Below the pieces are notes generated by a model. The model was given only the letters and a program-made list of their open reading frames with translations. It did no database searches and was not told where the DNA came from. A program made the translations under genes and the position numbers. Of a stretch of 64,000 nt of DNA, positions 1 to 10,957 are shown in pieces. How positions within the stretch are numbered: the stretch's first letter is position 1; every line of letters starts with the position of its first letter. Source of the DNA: Annulohypoxylon bovei var. microspora (taxonomy: Eukaryota > Ascomycota > Sordariomycetes > Xylariales > Hypoxylaceae); the NCBI GenBank assembly GCA_022836615.1, contig MU405216.1, positions 372,001 through 436,000 of the forward strand, written 5' to 3'.

Positions 1-663
1 CCTGTTACAGTCGCCCGCACACGTGCTATCGAGGGGGGAGTTGAAGGAGGCTTCCAATATGCGAAAGGAACTGCCAAGGTCACGTACGAGTTGTCGTCAA
101 CAACAACCGCGACCGACCAAATCGTCATCAACGGCGTCGAGCGCAGCGGTTACGACATCGCAACCGCCAAGGAGGTGGGCGACCCGGACCGTTGCAATAT
201 CGCCGAGTGGCAGATGTTTGAGAACACGGCAACGCGTAGCGGCTTACCCACCTTCTTCCGTACCGCTGTCCTGCTCGAGCGCCGCAAGGGGGACGTCGCC
301 AACTTCACCGCTACCTTCACCATCCGCGCCGAGGTTAGCAACCTGACTGATGCCTGGACTAACCTTAAGCGCTTCGTCGGGCTAGTACCTCAAGACGATC
401 CCATCATCTTCGACCCCAGTGTCGAGGAGAACGGCCGGCTAGCAGTCTTCAAGAACAAGCTCGACACCGCGCCCCTCGCCGACGAGTGCAAATTTATCAT
501 GTTCAAAGATGACCCAGGCTCTGATCAAAAAACATCAGATGAGAAAGATACTGAAGAATTCTTGGAAGAAAGCTCGGAAGAAAGCTCGGAAGAAGACATC
601 GATTCTAGCGAGTCTGGCGAGTCTATTTACGAGGACGCTAGCACAACTATTACTAGGGTGTGA
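1..663 (+). CDS. 3' part of a possible gasdermin-like cell-death gene (5' end outside window)
   Basis: The frame is open from base 1 to the TGA at 661-663, so this is the C-terminal 220 residues of a longer protein. The visible part has alternating hydrophobic/charged strands (for example FFRTAVLLERRKGD, then TFTIRAEV) followed by a PQDDPIIFDP segment. It ends in a very acidic Ser/Glu/Asp tail of about 40 residues. From memory of the family, this strand-rich core with a DDP motif and a short removable tail resembles fungal gasdermin-like proteins (RCD-1, HET-Q1). Those are pore-forming proteins freed by proteolysis and often encoded beside a protease gene. The next gene, tail-to-tail 0.8 kb away, is a caspase-like protease, which fits. 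I cannot run a profile search; it may instead be an unrelated conserved fungal protein. Confidence 0.45.
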   Translation, partial: PVTVARTRAIEGGVEGGFQYAKGTAKVTYELSSTTTATDQIVINGVERSGYDIATAKEVGDPDRCNIAEWQMFENTATRSGLPTFFRTAVLLERRKGDVANFTATFTIRAEVSNLTDAWTNLKRFVGLVPQDDPIIFDPSVEENGRLAVFKNKLDTAPLADECKFIMFKDDPGSDQKTSDEKDTEEFLEESSEESSEEDIDSSESGESIYEDASTTITRV

Positions 664-1485
664 AAAATACGGAGTATGATGATAAATCACCTATCCATAT
701 TTGATTCTTCTGGTCCCTGGGCTATATTAACAGTGCTTCATAGGTAACATCTAGAGGTGCTGGATTGATATCAAGTGTATGGGAGATCCATACCTAGTAA
801 TTGTCATAGGCGGGAAGGACAGGCCTCCATCCCTTCTTAGCCTTATAGGTGGAGAAGAAACCAAGTTCTCCTTATCCCCATAAGAGTTAGTAGCCTGTAA
901 CTCAAGACATAACTATATAATATTTACGAGCCAGAATTAACGTAACTGAAATGACTAGGTACCTATATTTTTGGAGACATTGCTCGTATTTTGAGTGTTA
1001 GAGAAAGAGACTCAGACCGTACACTCACTTCATAGTGCTGTGATCAAAATTTAAATTAGTCCAACTTGAATTGAAACGAACCCTTTTTTCTTCTTTTAGT
1101 TAGGAAGGTACCTCATCTTCATCTACAGCAAGCGTACAGGAACATGTAACGAGTCCAAGATCTAGGGTCTTGATTTGAGGATAACGATAGAGCAATGATC
1201 TTCAAGTGTTATCTGCCATATAAGCTTGCATTAACTGCTGCTAAATGATTGTTGTTATGGAAATATACGACCGTGACATTCAAATGAGTGTCCTTGGCAC
1301 CTCATCTACCGTCTCTAACACTGCCCACGGATATCCTTGGTTGGGTCATAACAGGACAGAAGCATTCTGTCTATGACACTCAGCCATCATACCTTGGAAA
1401 CCAGAAATGCATTGCTGATTTCATAATAAGGAGACTATACCATATCCCAGTAAAACAAACGAGAAGGAACATTTTCCTGTGTATA
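664..1485. other. convergent intergenic region
   Basis: This stretch holds the 3' flanks of the two convergent genes on either side. It is moderately AT-rich with no convincing exon, RNA gene or repeat that I can see. Confidence 0.6.
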
Positions 1486-3597
1486 CTAAGGAATGTGTGT
1501 GGTGTATTCCGAGTTAATGATGTGTTGATCCACCGACCAGCTTGCAACGGCCTCGTCTCGTTTCTTGACAGAAATATCTCTCCCCCCTCCGCCGTTGGAA
1601 TCCAAACCGTTGCTCGCATCATAATATTCCTCAGAATCCGATTCTTCAATCGGATCATAGTACCAATCATCCTCAGAAGTATCTGACGTATCACCTTCAT
1701 CGGTGTCGAAATAGTCGTCGCTTTCCTCGTCAGATGTATCTTCCGGGACGCCTGGTCTCACCAAGTCTGGCAATTGGTAGTTATAGAAATTAGCCTGCTC
1801 AGTCGACACTAGTATCTTGATCATATCTTTCATATGAAATCCCGGGTTCCTCGCCTCGTGTGTCAGGGATTTTGGAACTGTGATATCAATGAAAAGATCG
1901 GGTATCTTCATTCCTGGCTCCACCGCTTTGCTACTAGCAAACTGAGTGTGACTGGGAAATATTTGGCGAACACCGTAAACAGGACTGAGATTCAGAATCG
2001 TGAGGTAAAGTGTCCTGTGGTGCTTGTTCTCGAAGTGTATTTTCCACGACGAGTACGAACCTGTGTCTTCGCTTTCTGGTAGCTGCTCGACCCTGAACTC
2101 GTACTTGGGTCGAGGAAGGGATGTTGGTGCCTTCAGGTTTGCGATTACTTGATACAAGCATAGGTGTTTCAAGATGTCCATCAAGTCACCGCTGCTGTGT
2201 GAAAGGCTGGTCGATAGAGGAGGAACATAGCTCATTGGATTTCGTTTCCCGTCTTGGAAGCAGAACGATGACTGTTCGTTAATTTCAACGATGACGTCTA
2301 CGTCCTCTTTTGGTTGGTCGGTGAATATAAGCTGTACGGGAAACTGGGGGTCTATGTGCGACTCCCAGTCGCTCTTGATGACAGATTCATATTCGTTTGG
2401 TGTAACGATGCATACTTTGGCGTGATTGGCACGTTCCGATAACTTGGCAAACCATCCGATGCTGACTCCCTGCAAACGTTGCTTCTTATCACAAAGAACG
2501 GCTACCGAATCTAAGCCGCGAACTCTGTTGACTTGAACCGTAGCCACTGGAGATGCATCCGTAGCCAACGTCCCAAAGAATGAGTCAGATGGACGATATA
2601 TCTGGAATATATCCCCTTTACCGACGTTGGATGCCGAGCCTTTGTTGATCCTCACAGATGTTGCGTCGACCCCGATTATGCTAGCTATGATACCCGCCTG
2701 GTTAGGGGTAGAACCTGCGGAGCTGAAGATGACTCGATCTGGATCTCCTAGGTGTACTGGTTGTTGTTTTTTGTTAGAAGATTGAGACCTCCTGCACATA
2801 GCTTCTAGGCTCTCTTGTAATTGGCCGTAAGTCACTGGCTTGGTAGAGAATCGGTGCTCGTTTAGTGCCTTGACTAGGTGGTAGGTCATTCGACCATAAT
2901 GAACCTTCTCGACCTCCTCCTCGAACTCTTGAGCCTTCCCGTGCGGCTGACTGGCTGCGATGAGATTATATCCCCTCGATCGGTAGAACCAACTCTTCCA
3001 CGGAACAGCATCTCGCGAGGACCTACCTCGCGAAGAACTATCTAGCAGTTCCTGGTTGGCGACTGTTTTCTTTCGACAGCGTACGGCTGTTTCACATTCC
3101 TCATTGTTGTGAATACGGTCTGCCCCTCCAGCGAAACAGCAATCGAGCACTGCACAAACAACAAGCGTATCTGCCATGCTGTCTAGAAGCTTACCAAACT
3201 CGACGTCGTGGATGTCCTTCCCTAAGGTACATATAACTTCATCCCTGGTGGTTCCAGCCTTTAGATCAGAATACTGTGTCTGGACACGGTCGCCATGGCC
3301 CGAATAATGGAAATAGAACAGCTGGCCAGGTTGCGCGTTTTTTGAGACAGCTTTTATCGCGTTGATGACGTTATCCTTGGTTGGTCGAGATGGGTCGTTG
3401 AGGTCCTGTCCCTTATATGCTGTGAGGACTGTAATTTGGTTCTCCGGGACTCCGAGATTGCTCAGAAGCATCCTTTTTGTTATGTTAACATCGTTGATAC
3501 AACCCGCAAGATTTCGGTTGTTCCCAGTATCGGAATACCAATTTACACCGACGAGTACAGCCCAGATATCTGGACGACTCGACTTTGGTGAATCCAT
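1486..3597 (-). CDS. caspase-like cysteine protease (peptidase C14) with C-terminal DUF4384-like region and acidic tail
   Basis: Single-exon gene, 703 residues. Residues about 10-160 form a caspase p20-type fold. The catalytic His lies in YSGHGD (His101) and the catalytic Cys in DCCFAGG (Cys154, D-x-C arrangement). An N-terminal VLVGVNWY strand and an AGCINDV helix start are typical of metacaspases. There is no Pro-rich prodomain. After a basic, Ser-rich linker (about 190-290) comes a region beginning near GKGDIFQIYRP. A further segment (about 520-610) follows the pattern LYLTILNLSPVYGVRQIFPS ... IKILVSTEQ and resembles the DUF4384 partner domains of bacterial caspases. The last ~60 residues are Asp/Glu/Ser/Tyr-rich, like the tail of its convergent neighbour. 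All catalytic residues are present, so it is probably active. The role as activator of the neighbouring protein is inference. Confidence 0.88.
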   Translation of the reverse strand: MDSPKSSRPDIWAVLVGVNWYSDTGNNRNLAGCINDVNITKRMLLSNLGVPENQITVLTAYKGQDLNDPSRPTKDNVINAIKAVSKNAQPGQLFYFHYSGHGDRVQTQYSDLKAGTTRDEVICTLGKDIHDVEFGKLLDSMADTLVVCAVLDCCFAGGADRIHNNEECETAVRCRKKTVANQELLDSSSRGRSSRDAVPWKSWFYRSRGYNLIAASQPHGKAQEFEEEVEKVHYGRMTYHLVKALNEHRFSTKPVTYGQLQESLEAMCRRSQSSNKKQQPVHLGDPDRVIFSSAGSTPNQAGIIASIIGVDATSVRINKGSASNVGKGDIFQIYRPSDSFFGTLATDASPVATVQVNRVRGLDSVAVLCDKKQRLQGVSIGWFAKLSERANHAKVCIVTPNEYESVIKSDWESHIDPQFPVQLIFTDQPKEDVDVIVEINEQSSFCFQDGKRNPMSYVPPLSTSLSHSSGDLMDILKHLCLYQVIANLKAPTSLPRPKYEFRVEQLPESEDTGSYSSWKIHFENKHHRTLYLTILNLSPVYGVRQIFPSHTQFASSKAVEPGMKIPDLFIDITVPKSLTHEARNPGFHMKDMIKILVSTEQANFYNYQLPDLVRPGVPEDTSDEESDDYFDTDEGDTSDTSEDDWYYDPIEESDSEEYYDASNGLDSNGGGGRDISVKKRDEAVASWSVDQHIINSEYTTHIP

Positions 3598-5069
3598 GAG
3601 CGACTGGATTATGTGTGTAGGGACGTTGAGAGTAAGATAATGATCCTACTACCTCTGGGGGCAGAAGGGGGTTTAGTAGAGCCTCCATACACTACCTCCG
3701 TACCTACCTAGGTAGGTAGATACAACATCAATGAGGCTCTTACACGCAGCATTTGATCATTAGGCCTTGCCGACCGAGCTAACCCGAAGAAAAGCAGGCT
3801 GCGGCGGGGGTAAGCTGTCGGCTGCGGTCGGCTGAACCAATTAACACTTATCTATTTAGTTGTGTGGGATACTTGGGTCGTTGTAAGGTAAGCATTATAT
3901 TATTACGGAATTTTTCGGTGTCTTGATTACTCGCCGGCGACGTCAGTGGTAGGAAGCCGGATGAGCTGAAGCTATGAAAGGTTATTAGGTAGGAAGAAAA
4001 GCAGGCTTAGACCCGCACTGCCCTTGATGGAAATCAACCTAATCAAATAGGTCTCTACTCTGTGCTACTCCTCCTTGAATCTTCCATAGGACTTTCTAGT
4101 TGTCTTCGCGAGCCTCGATACGAATGATGCCTTGCCGTATGGGTCGACAACTTAAGTCTTAAAGTACAAAAAGGACACACGTCTTCTTTGAAGTGAGACG
4201 GTCTGAACGGTATGAATCTTGCCTACTAGGTAGGTTAAGTCGCGGCATAGCTTGATCGGAGGTGCGTAGTATTGTTGTTACTGTTGAAATGGGTGCCGTG
4301 GCTAAGAACCTAAAGGGGGGTGAGATCCACGTGTAAAACGCGGTATAAAAGAGATCATCGCGTATCGCGGATCGGGGCTCGAGACAACTTAGAATACACA
4401 ACTGAATGCATGAATACCCAACGATGCCTCACTGATCGAGTGACGTTTTCGTGCTTAGTATAATCTTATGTTTGTCTACTTTTAGAGCCGCATTCTATTT
4501 CCCCGAGTTGTTTTCGAATAGGCACCTATGCCCCGAATTTTTCGAGGGGGTTTGTGCTGAGGTTAGCCACAGCAGCCACAGCACAGCTTTAGCCACATAC
4601 AACTATACGCAAATTAGTCACTTGTATTGTAACACCAATAGTATTAGACTCAGGGATAGAATCGATTGATTAAATTAATCGGTGCCCTTCCATATCATCA
4701 GAGGGTGTTCAGGGAAAAGCATGGGAATGTACAAGCAATCAAGCAAAGCCAAACGCCCACCACGAAATAATGCCAGCCTTGCAATACCCTAGCTGCCAGA
4801 AGTACGAGTCGAATCCATGGTATCAGCTGGATAACGCCCCGTTATCCCTTTTCGCAACCAACAACGCCTTGACTTCAGTAGTGTACACATTAAGGGCGCG
4901 ATAGAATAGTCATCAACGGTAAAACCTCGTTCACTAGTGGATTGTTTTCCGTGTTTAATTCGTAAAGGGATTCGGTCATTCGAGGAAGTCGACATGAAAA
5001 TGAACGAGTAATCATCCTTCGCACAGCACGATTGTTTGACGAAATCGTTGGCCTCAAATAACGAATTAA
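3598..5069. other. intergenic region
   Basis: Holds the 5' flank of the caspase gene and the 3' flank of RSC7. It contains one exact TACCTAGGTA palindrome (3705-3714) within a run of ACCT/AGGT repeats. Small open frames here have no recognisable product. Confidence 0.55.
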
Positions 5070-6821
5070 TCACTGTTGGCGACTGTAAGGAACGATCGCG
5101 GCATCAATGATCGGCTGTCTTCTATGACCACTGACCGATTCATTGACCCACTTCGATTTCCACGCGGTCTCCTGGTACAAGGCCTTGTCAAATGATTCTT
5201 TGCATTCCTCCGGAAGCTCGTCATAGATCTCCTGTGACACGGCTCCAAGTCCTTGGAAGGGCGCTAAGAAATCAGGCACTTCACGGTGCTCATACACGGC
5301 ATGTGAAAGACCGGCCGGAGGTGTCTCCATGTGAGTATCGATTACCTTGAAGTTGCGTGGAATCTTGCGGTCCATCGGAGGGAAGCGGGCGCTGTCGCTC
5401 GGGGCAGCTGAATCTGTAACTTGTTCAAACCTCGCATAGGTGGGTTGCATGCTAGCGGGGAATTGCATCATGTTGGTGTGCACATCATAAACACCAGATA
5501 GATTCTGACGTCGAATAGAACTAATCTCAGAATTGAAGCGGCTACGGAACAGGTTAGTCTCGGGTAAGTACGGGGCGATAGATGAATTAGGAACATACCT
5601 AGCTTCACGAGCGTGCTCAAGTTGCCAGTTGACATCGGTAATATTCACACGTCTCTTCTGCTTGTCCACCTTGCCGTTCTGCATGGGGACAGAAGGCGCC
5701 CCCGAGTGATAGACAGCACTCGCACCATGCCAAGCCACGTACTGATTCTTGTTGTACTCTTCGCCCTCGATGAACTTGTCGTTGGGGTCAGCAAGTTCGC
5801 CTTCTACGATACCCTCAGCTCTGGCCTTGGCAACTTCGTAATCGTCGAAGATTCGCTTGCCGCCTACAATGATCAACGCACCAAACTCCCGAAAAACCGA
5901 CCGGGCTGTAACGATTCCTATCGCACGGCCCTTGTAGGAATGGGGAATTATATCACGTTCGATCATATCTCGCTTCTCATCGTCATCCACTATGATTTTG
6001 TAGAGTCGCTTGTGCTTCGTGAAAAATAGGTAAGAGTCTCGGAATCCTACACAACGGGCGGGCTCTGTCGACAACATGTAGAGGCGGTCTCCTCGACCTG
6101 CAACGGTGAAGGTTCGGCAGCGATACTCGCGACCACCTTGTAGATTTCCTGACTTATCTACCTTAGTCTCTCCTTCGGGGTCCTCGGGCAGGGCGACCTC
6201 GTCATCAACAATGTCCACCATGTTCCCTTCTTTGTCAATAGTCTGCTGCGTAGGTTGATAGGAAGCTCCCTTGCGACCACCTCTTCCTCTCCAACCACCA
6301 CGGCCACGTCGTCTGGGCGGGTCATTAGGGTCGCGTTGAGGGGTCTCAAGTGGTAGAGTATCCCAGTCAGGCGGTCGGTTCTTGGGGGGACGGCCCAGAC
6401 GTCGTCGTCGGATGACTGGTTGAGGAGGGGGAGAGGGTGATTTAACGGATGGGACATCAGAGTCTTGGTTCTCTTCAGGTTCTGCGCCTGAATCTTCCTC
6501 GTTCTCTTGCTCCTCGGGATCTACTTGTTCCACATCAGAGGCTTCGACATCGGGCATAGGTTCGTCCTCGATTTCTTCAAGAGCCCTCGGAGTACTCTCT
6601 GAATGACGAGTTAAAATATCAGTAAAATGCTATTAAAATACAATAATGTTGTGGAAAATATGGGTGTAATGGGAATCATCGGCGCAAGAGACAGTGTTGA
6701 ATCGCGCAGGCGCAAAAGATGGACATGCCGAATTTTGGAATTGATTGAATAATAATAATAATAACTTACCAAGTTTTGCAGCAGCGCGCTTAGCGGCTGC
6801 GCGGCCGGGACGTCGAGGCAT
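5070..6821 (-). CDS. RSC7: RSC7/NPL6 subunit of the RSC/SWI-SNF chromatin remodelling complex
   Basis: Two exons, 6821-6770 and 6598-5070, joined in frame across a GTAAGT...CAG intron; 526 residues. Exon 1 encodes only a short basic start (MPRRPGRAAAKRAAAKL). Next come an acidic stretch, a GRPPKNRP AT-hook-like motif (about residues 85-90) and an RG-rich patch. The conserved RSC7/SWP82 domain follows, from about residue 160 (EYRCRTFTVAGRGDRLYML, then the ARCVGFRDSYLFF and GGKRIFDDY segments). The domain order and sequence are those of the fungal RSC7 family, nuclear proteins that associate with the ATP-dependent remodeller. The upstream region carries three CACGTG boxes. Confidence 0.93.
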
Positions 6822-7014
6822 TTTAAAACTATTGACGGAGGGGTTATTGAGCGTCGGTTGGCGGATAATGTTAAGTCGAGGTTGGTGATGATGGAAGAAT
6901 TTCAAGATGCGAAGGAGACGAACCTTGAAAGTTAGAAAGAGGTAACGCGATTCTGAATTGCGGGTCAACTTTCAAAAGATACCTGGGGTACTTCGGTCCC
7001 TAGCTACTTTGTGA

Positions 7015-7086
7015 CACGTGACTCAGAGCTGGAGATTCATTTTACTCCACTTATGTCATTTACCTGTTACTGCACGTGTGCACGTG
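7015..7086. promoter_or_regulatory. cluster of three CACGTG E-boxes upstream of RSC7
   Basis: CACGTG occurs at 7015-7020, 7073-7078 and 7081-7086, the last two only 2 bp apart, 194-265 bp upstream of the RSC7 start codon. CACGTG is the core bound by fungal bHLH proteins of the Cbf1/Pho4 type. The binding itself is inferred. Confidence 0.5.
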
Positions 7087-7346
7087 ATGATACATTCTTG
7101 TAACCCGCTCATCACCTCCATGAATTAATTCCTCTCCTTCACTATGTTTCTGGAAACCAGCTGTCAACTTAATACTTTAGCAGGCACATCATCTACGAAT
7201 TTGAGTTAAAGTTTCCTGTATCAATTTCAATTGTCTCAGCGATTCAAACTATGATCAAGCTTCCGATACCCCTAATCCGTAGGGTAAATTATCTGCCAGT
7301 AATAGGGGGATGAGAAAAGCCCGCGTTCCCATTCTTGTTTCCTTAC

Positions 7347-8006
7347 TCATGAGAGCATGTCGCCCCATGCTGCCTCTACATCAATTAGTTCAACTTCCAT
7401 CTTGACATTTCGTCCTTTCTGCCTCAAGTTTTCCTCCACCGCCGTTGCCCACTCTTGCGTAACACCATTCAGCTTCAACTTTCTCAAACTCTTCGCCTTA
7501 GCTAGGATCGAAAACCACGGGACGATGTTTTTCTCAAGTGAAATGACGGGCGTCAAGGGCCAGTGGACCATATCTTCCCATGTGATCTCCAGTACTCGTA
7601 GATCTGGGGCATGCTTGATAATGTGTTTCACTGCGCGGAGCACCAAGACAGGCTTATTCATCAGATCTTCAAAGATCACTGTGAGCTCTCTTACCCGGTT
7701 CAGCTTGGGTTTGCTAACGGCCAGGACGTCTAGCCAGTAAACGCCATTTCCGCTATGATCGCCGAAAATGATTTGAATGTTCCGATGTATCCGCCGTTCG
7801 GCTTCCGCCTTGATTCTCTTGCATGATAGGAGAAGCGCCGGGGTGCCAGAGGAGTGACGCTGCAGCAGCGTACCAAACTTATCGTGTCTTTTATTGAAGA
7901 CTAATTGGGTCCTTTTCGTGTAGAACAGCTGACAATACTTATAAATCTCTTCTCGTAACTCTAGGGGAAGCCGGAAGAACGGAGATTCATGTTGTAGAGC
8001 GGCCAT
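7347..8006 (-). CDS. F-box/2EXR-like hypothetical protein
   Basis: Single exon, 219 residues. The N-terminus FFRLPLELREEIYKYC is the signature of fungal F-box-like or 2EXR proteins (short LPxELRxxIY helix). After it come a PALLLSCKRIKAEAE helix, matching the LLxVCRxxxxEA motif that follows in these families, and a leucine-rich second half (LRVLEITWEDM, SLRKLKLNGV) that could form irregular LRRs. Members are numerous in filamentous fungi and mostly uncharacterised; a role in substrate selection for ubiquitination is only a family-level possibility. No introns were needed. Confidence 0.7.
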   Translation of the reverse strand: MAALQHESPFFRLPLELREEIYKYCQLFYTKRTQLVFNKRHDKFGTLLQRHSSGTPALLLSCKRIKAEAERRIHRNIQIIFGDHSGNGVYWLDVLAVSKPKLNRVRELTVIFEDLMNKPVLVLRAVKHIIKHAPDLRVLEITWEDMVHWPLTPVISLEKNIVPWFSILAKAKSLRKLKLNGVTQEWATAVEENLRQKGRNVKMEVELIDVEAAWGDMLS

Positions 8007-8978
8007 GATAAACTGGTGGGATCAATTCGACGGAGATGGCTTGGTTTCGTCAATTTCCGCGGTGGGCAATTCGCAATAATGAAAAGTTCGGTACCTACTA
8101 GGTAAGCTGAAGATTGCCTTGGAAGTTGGTAGTGATTGAATAATTTTATTGATATAACCACCTGTGGTAACGGCTGACCTAGGAATTCAAGTTTATTATT
8201 CGATTGAATGTTTATGCAAGCATTAAAAAGTCGAGTTTAATGTAGATGGGAAAGCGAAACCCAATCTACTTTAACCAAACCTAGGGATTCCAGTCTTAGA
8301 AATTGCAAGTACTTGTTCACTCTTTCTGCATTGTTCCTTCCCAAATCTCTAACTAGGGCCATTGTCTTGCCAATCATTGTCCTGCCTCATGATAATGATT
8401 CACTTTATTCACGAAGAAAGATAGAGTTTCTTTGTGGGTTAGGAGATGTGGTGTACCGAATAGGTATGTTTACGACGTATATTTAGAAAATTTACCGCAC
8501 ATGACAAAGAAACAGAACCAGATGACCCAAGGTTTGTTAATGAAAATACCAACTTACCTCAAGAGACTACGTTGGTAATCAGTTCGAGCAGTATCAGTCT
8601 ACTAGGTGATACGCATGTATCGTTTACTAAAATTTGGTCAATAATTTAAACTTAGGTACGTACTCGTCACGAAATACTGCGGACTAACTAGGTAGTTTAA
8701 ACAATGGCATAGTGGACGTGTATCACACTTCAATGTGGTACGTACTCTTTCTAGTTATCACTAAGGGGTAGAAGGCTAATGTGAAGACGACCTTGCTTAT
8801 GATTGCTTATATAGGTATATTTCATTTTGGGGAGATAAGCAATGATCTGCTCTGCCATTGTATCCCACGGAAACCTAGGCATATCTAGGTATGTACCTAA
8901 GGTAGGAACCTAGTTTTGTGGCAGATACGCCTCGCCACAGCATATTACCCTGGGCGAGTCATCACATATTCACGGGAT
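8007..8978. other. intergenic region
   Basis: AT-leaning sequence between the F-box-like gene start and the 3' end of the DUF1479 gene. Several ACCTAGGT-like fragments (around 8090-8110 and 8870-8915) are present. I see no exon or RNA gene. Confidence 0.55.
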
Positions 8979-10365
8979 TTAAAGTAGATTAAAGCCTAAC
9001 ACAGCCTTGCCCTCTGCCGGTATATCAGCGAACCCCTTGTACCCTTTCAATTTTCTCTCGTCGATATCTATGCCAGGACTGTCTGGCGGGCCCTTCCCAA
9101 GAAGAGCCTCTTGCAATTGGATCTTGATATAAGCTTTGTTTATAGCTGTCGTGGGGCAGGCGGCAACGTAGACAACGCTGGCATCTCCTTCGCCATTATG
9201 CTCAGGGTCTACCGCATGGCACATCTGTTGATAGTAAGTAAGTATATCCCGTCATCTTCTAAGTAAAAATGGTGTAAAAATAAAGCTGATGAAGACTCAC
9301 GTCCGTATGCCACCATACAGTATCTCCCGGTTTCATCTGCGGAATATAGGTGAGACATTCCCGCAACCGAAGGTGAGGATGCGAAGAAGGACTCAATCGC
9401 TGGCTTTGGTTCTTCATGGTTCCCGGGAACCAGCTTGACTTACGATCAAACGTCCACTTGGTGGGATCCATGACGTCCGCCTCATCCGCGGGAGGCGAGA
9501 AGAAGGGTCTCAAGACCACGTAAGCAATAACCGATGAGATGTTCGGGTATAGCATTAGCGTGCCGGCCGATGGTGACGCGGGAGTCAGTGCCGTCCAACC
9601 CTGGAACGAACGGAAGACGACGGAATGCGCATTAGCCTTGAAAAAGAACTGATCGGCGGTTTTTCGAACGCCGAGATCGAAAGAATCATGCAATTCTGGA
9701 TTTCCGGAAAATATGCTGTCGTACACTTTGCGATACTGTGGCTCTGCCCATCGAGACAGGCTCCCGGCATCAATGTGTGGACCAAGGCCCAAGAATTCTT
9801 GTCTCGGAGGGCGGATCCGAGCAGCGTCAGTGTAACTCAACGGTTCAGGACTTGTCTCGTTGGTTTCATCGTGAAAGAGCGCATTCAAGGTTCTTTGGAG
9901 TAGTATTTGGTTGGGATGAGTACGGACAGATATCTGAGTTGGAGAGTTGTAAAGCCTCAGCATTGAGGGTGACTCAGGTGGCCAGCCAGCAATCTGTCCT
10001 TTGTTCTCGGCAACCAGAGTCTTCATGTCCTGGAATAGAACGTCTGCATCCGCCTCGGGGATCACACCTCTGACAATGCAGCATCCGCTAGATTTTAGTC
10101 GTGCGCTTTGTTTATCCGAAAGTCCATGATCGCGGATTTCATCCATCTGATAAATAGGGATTGAGTCTTTGCCCAGCGCGGAGAGGTTTTCGGTGACCGT
10201 CTCGAGGTCCTTGCAGACTTTGAGCCAACCTCGACGTAGTGCTTCCTCGCCATATTCAGAGATAATCTCTGCTTTGGCACTGGAGTAATCCGGACCCTGT
10301 GTAGTCTCATCGGGAGCAACGCCGAACTCCTTCCATGCCGGCCAATTCTCAATAACACCTGGCAT
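8979..10365 (-). CDS. DUF1479 family protein, putative Fe(II)/2-oxoglutarate-type oxygenase
   Basis: Two exons, 10365-9301 and 9224-8979, joined in phase 0 across a 76 bp GTGAGT...CAG intron; 436 residues. The DUF1479 family (E. coli YbiU is a member) has a double-stranded beta-helix fold. Candidate metal ligands are His197 and Asp199 in GPHIDAGSLSRW, and a distal His in WWHTD|MCHAVDPEHNG (His353 or His358). The intron falls exactly inside this second motif, and splicing restores it, which supports the model. The substrate is unknown. It is the left-most member of the 9-23 kb metabolic cluster, and its upstream region carries a CGG-N5-CCG site. Confidence 0.88.
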
Positions 10366-10736
10366 ATCTAAAGATAATATGCTTATAATAGTGAGAATAT
10401 AGGGGTAAAAGTCTAGAGTTACGTGTTCGCTGTAAACAGCTGAGCAATCTTGAAAGAATCAGTAAGGAGCAGGATATCTCCTTATCAATGTTGTTATTCT
10501 TTTGGTAATGAATTGACGAGAATATGTTTGAGAATAGTGCACGGGCGATTATACTCAGATTTCTAAACTCTTGTTAGTGAGTGCTACCATTCGGTTGGGA
10601 ATTGTATACAATAATATTGCCTTAGATAGGCCCTGAATAGGTGGTTCCCCGCCCGACATATAGGGGGGCGGTGGGGAATCTTGTCGGCCTAGTGTCCGCT
10701 GGAGTTAAGCTGAAGGCGTCGTAAGTCCTGCTCGGG

Positions 10737-10749
10737 TCGGAGGCTCCGA
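10737..10749. promoter_or_regulatory. CGG-N5-CCG inverted repeat (candidate Zn2Cys6 site)
   Basis: The sequence is TCGGAGGCTCCGA, a perfect 4-bp-arm palindrome, 372 bp upstream of the DUF1479 start codon. The identical 13-mer recurs at 19631-19643 between the hydrolase and RidA genes. Confidence 0.65.
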
Positions 10750-10957
10750 CGCGATAACCTCAAGCAGAACCTTGCTCTGTTTTTCCTCTGGCACTATTGA
10801 GGCTACGGCTGATGTTCTTCGGACACCACTCTGGTTATAGTGAGGTTATAGTTTCTTCTTTTGAACCATACGTAGAAAGTTGACCCAGAACCTGTGCCTA
10901 CTGATGGGGATAAGGTTATACATGCATCGCTGTACAACCGTACAACCGTAGGCTCAT

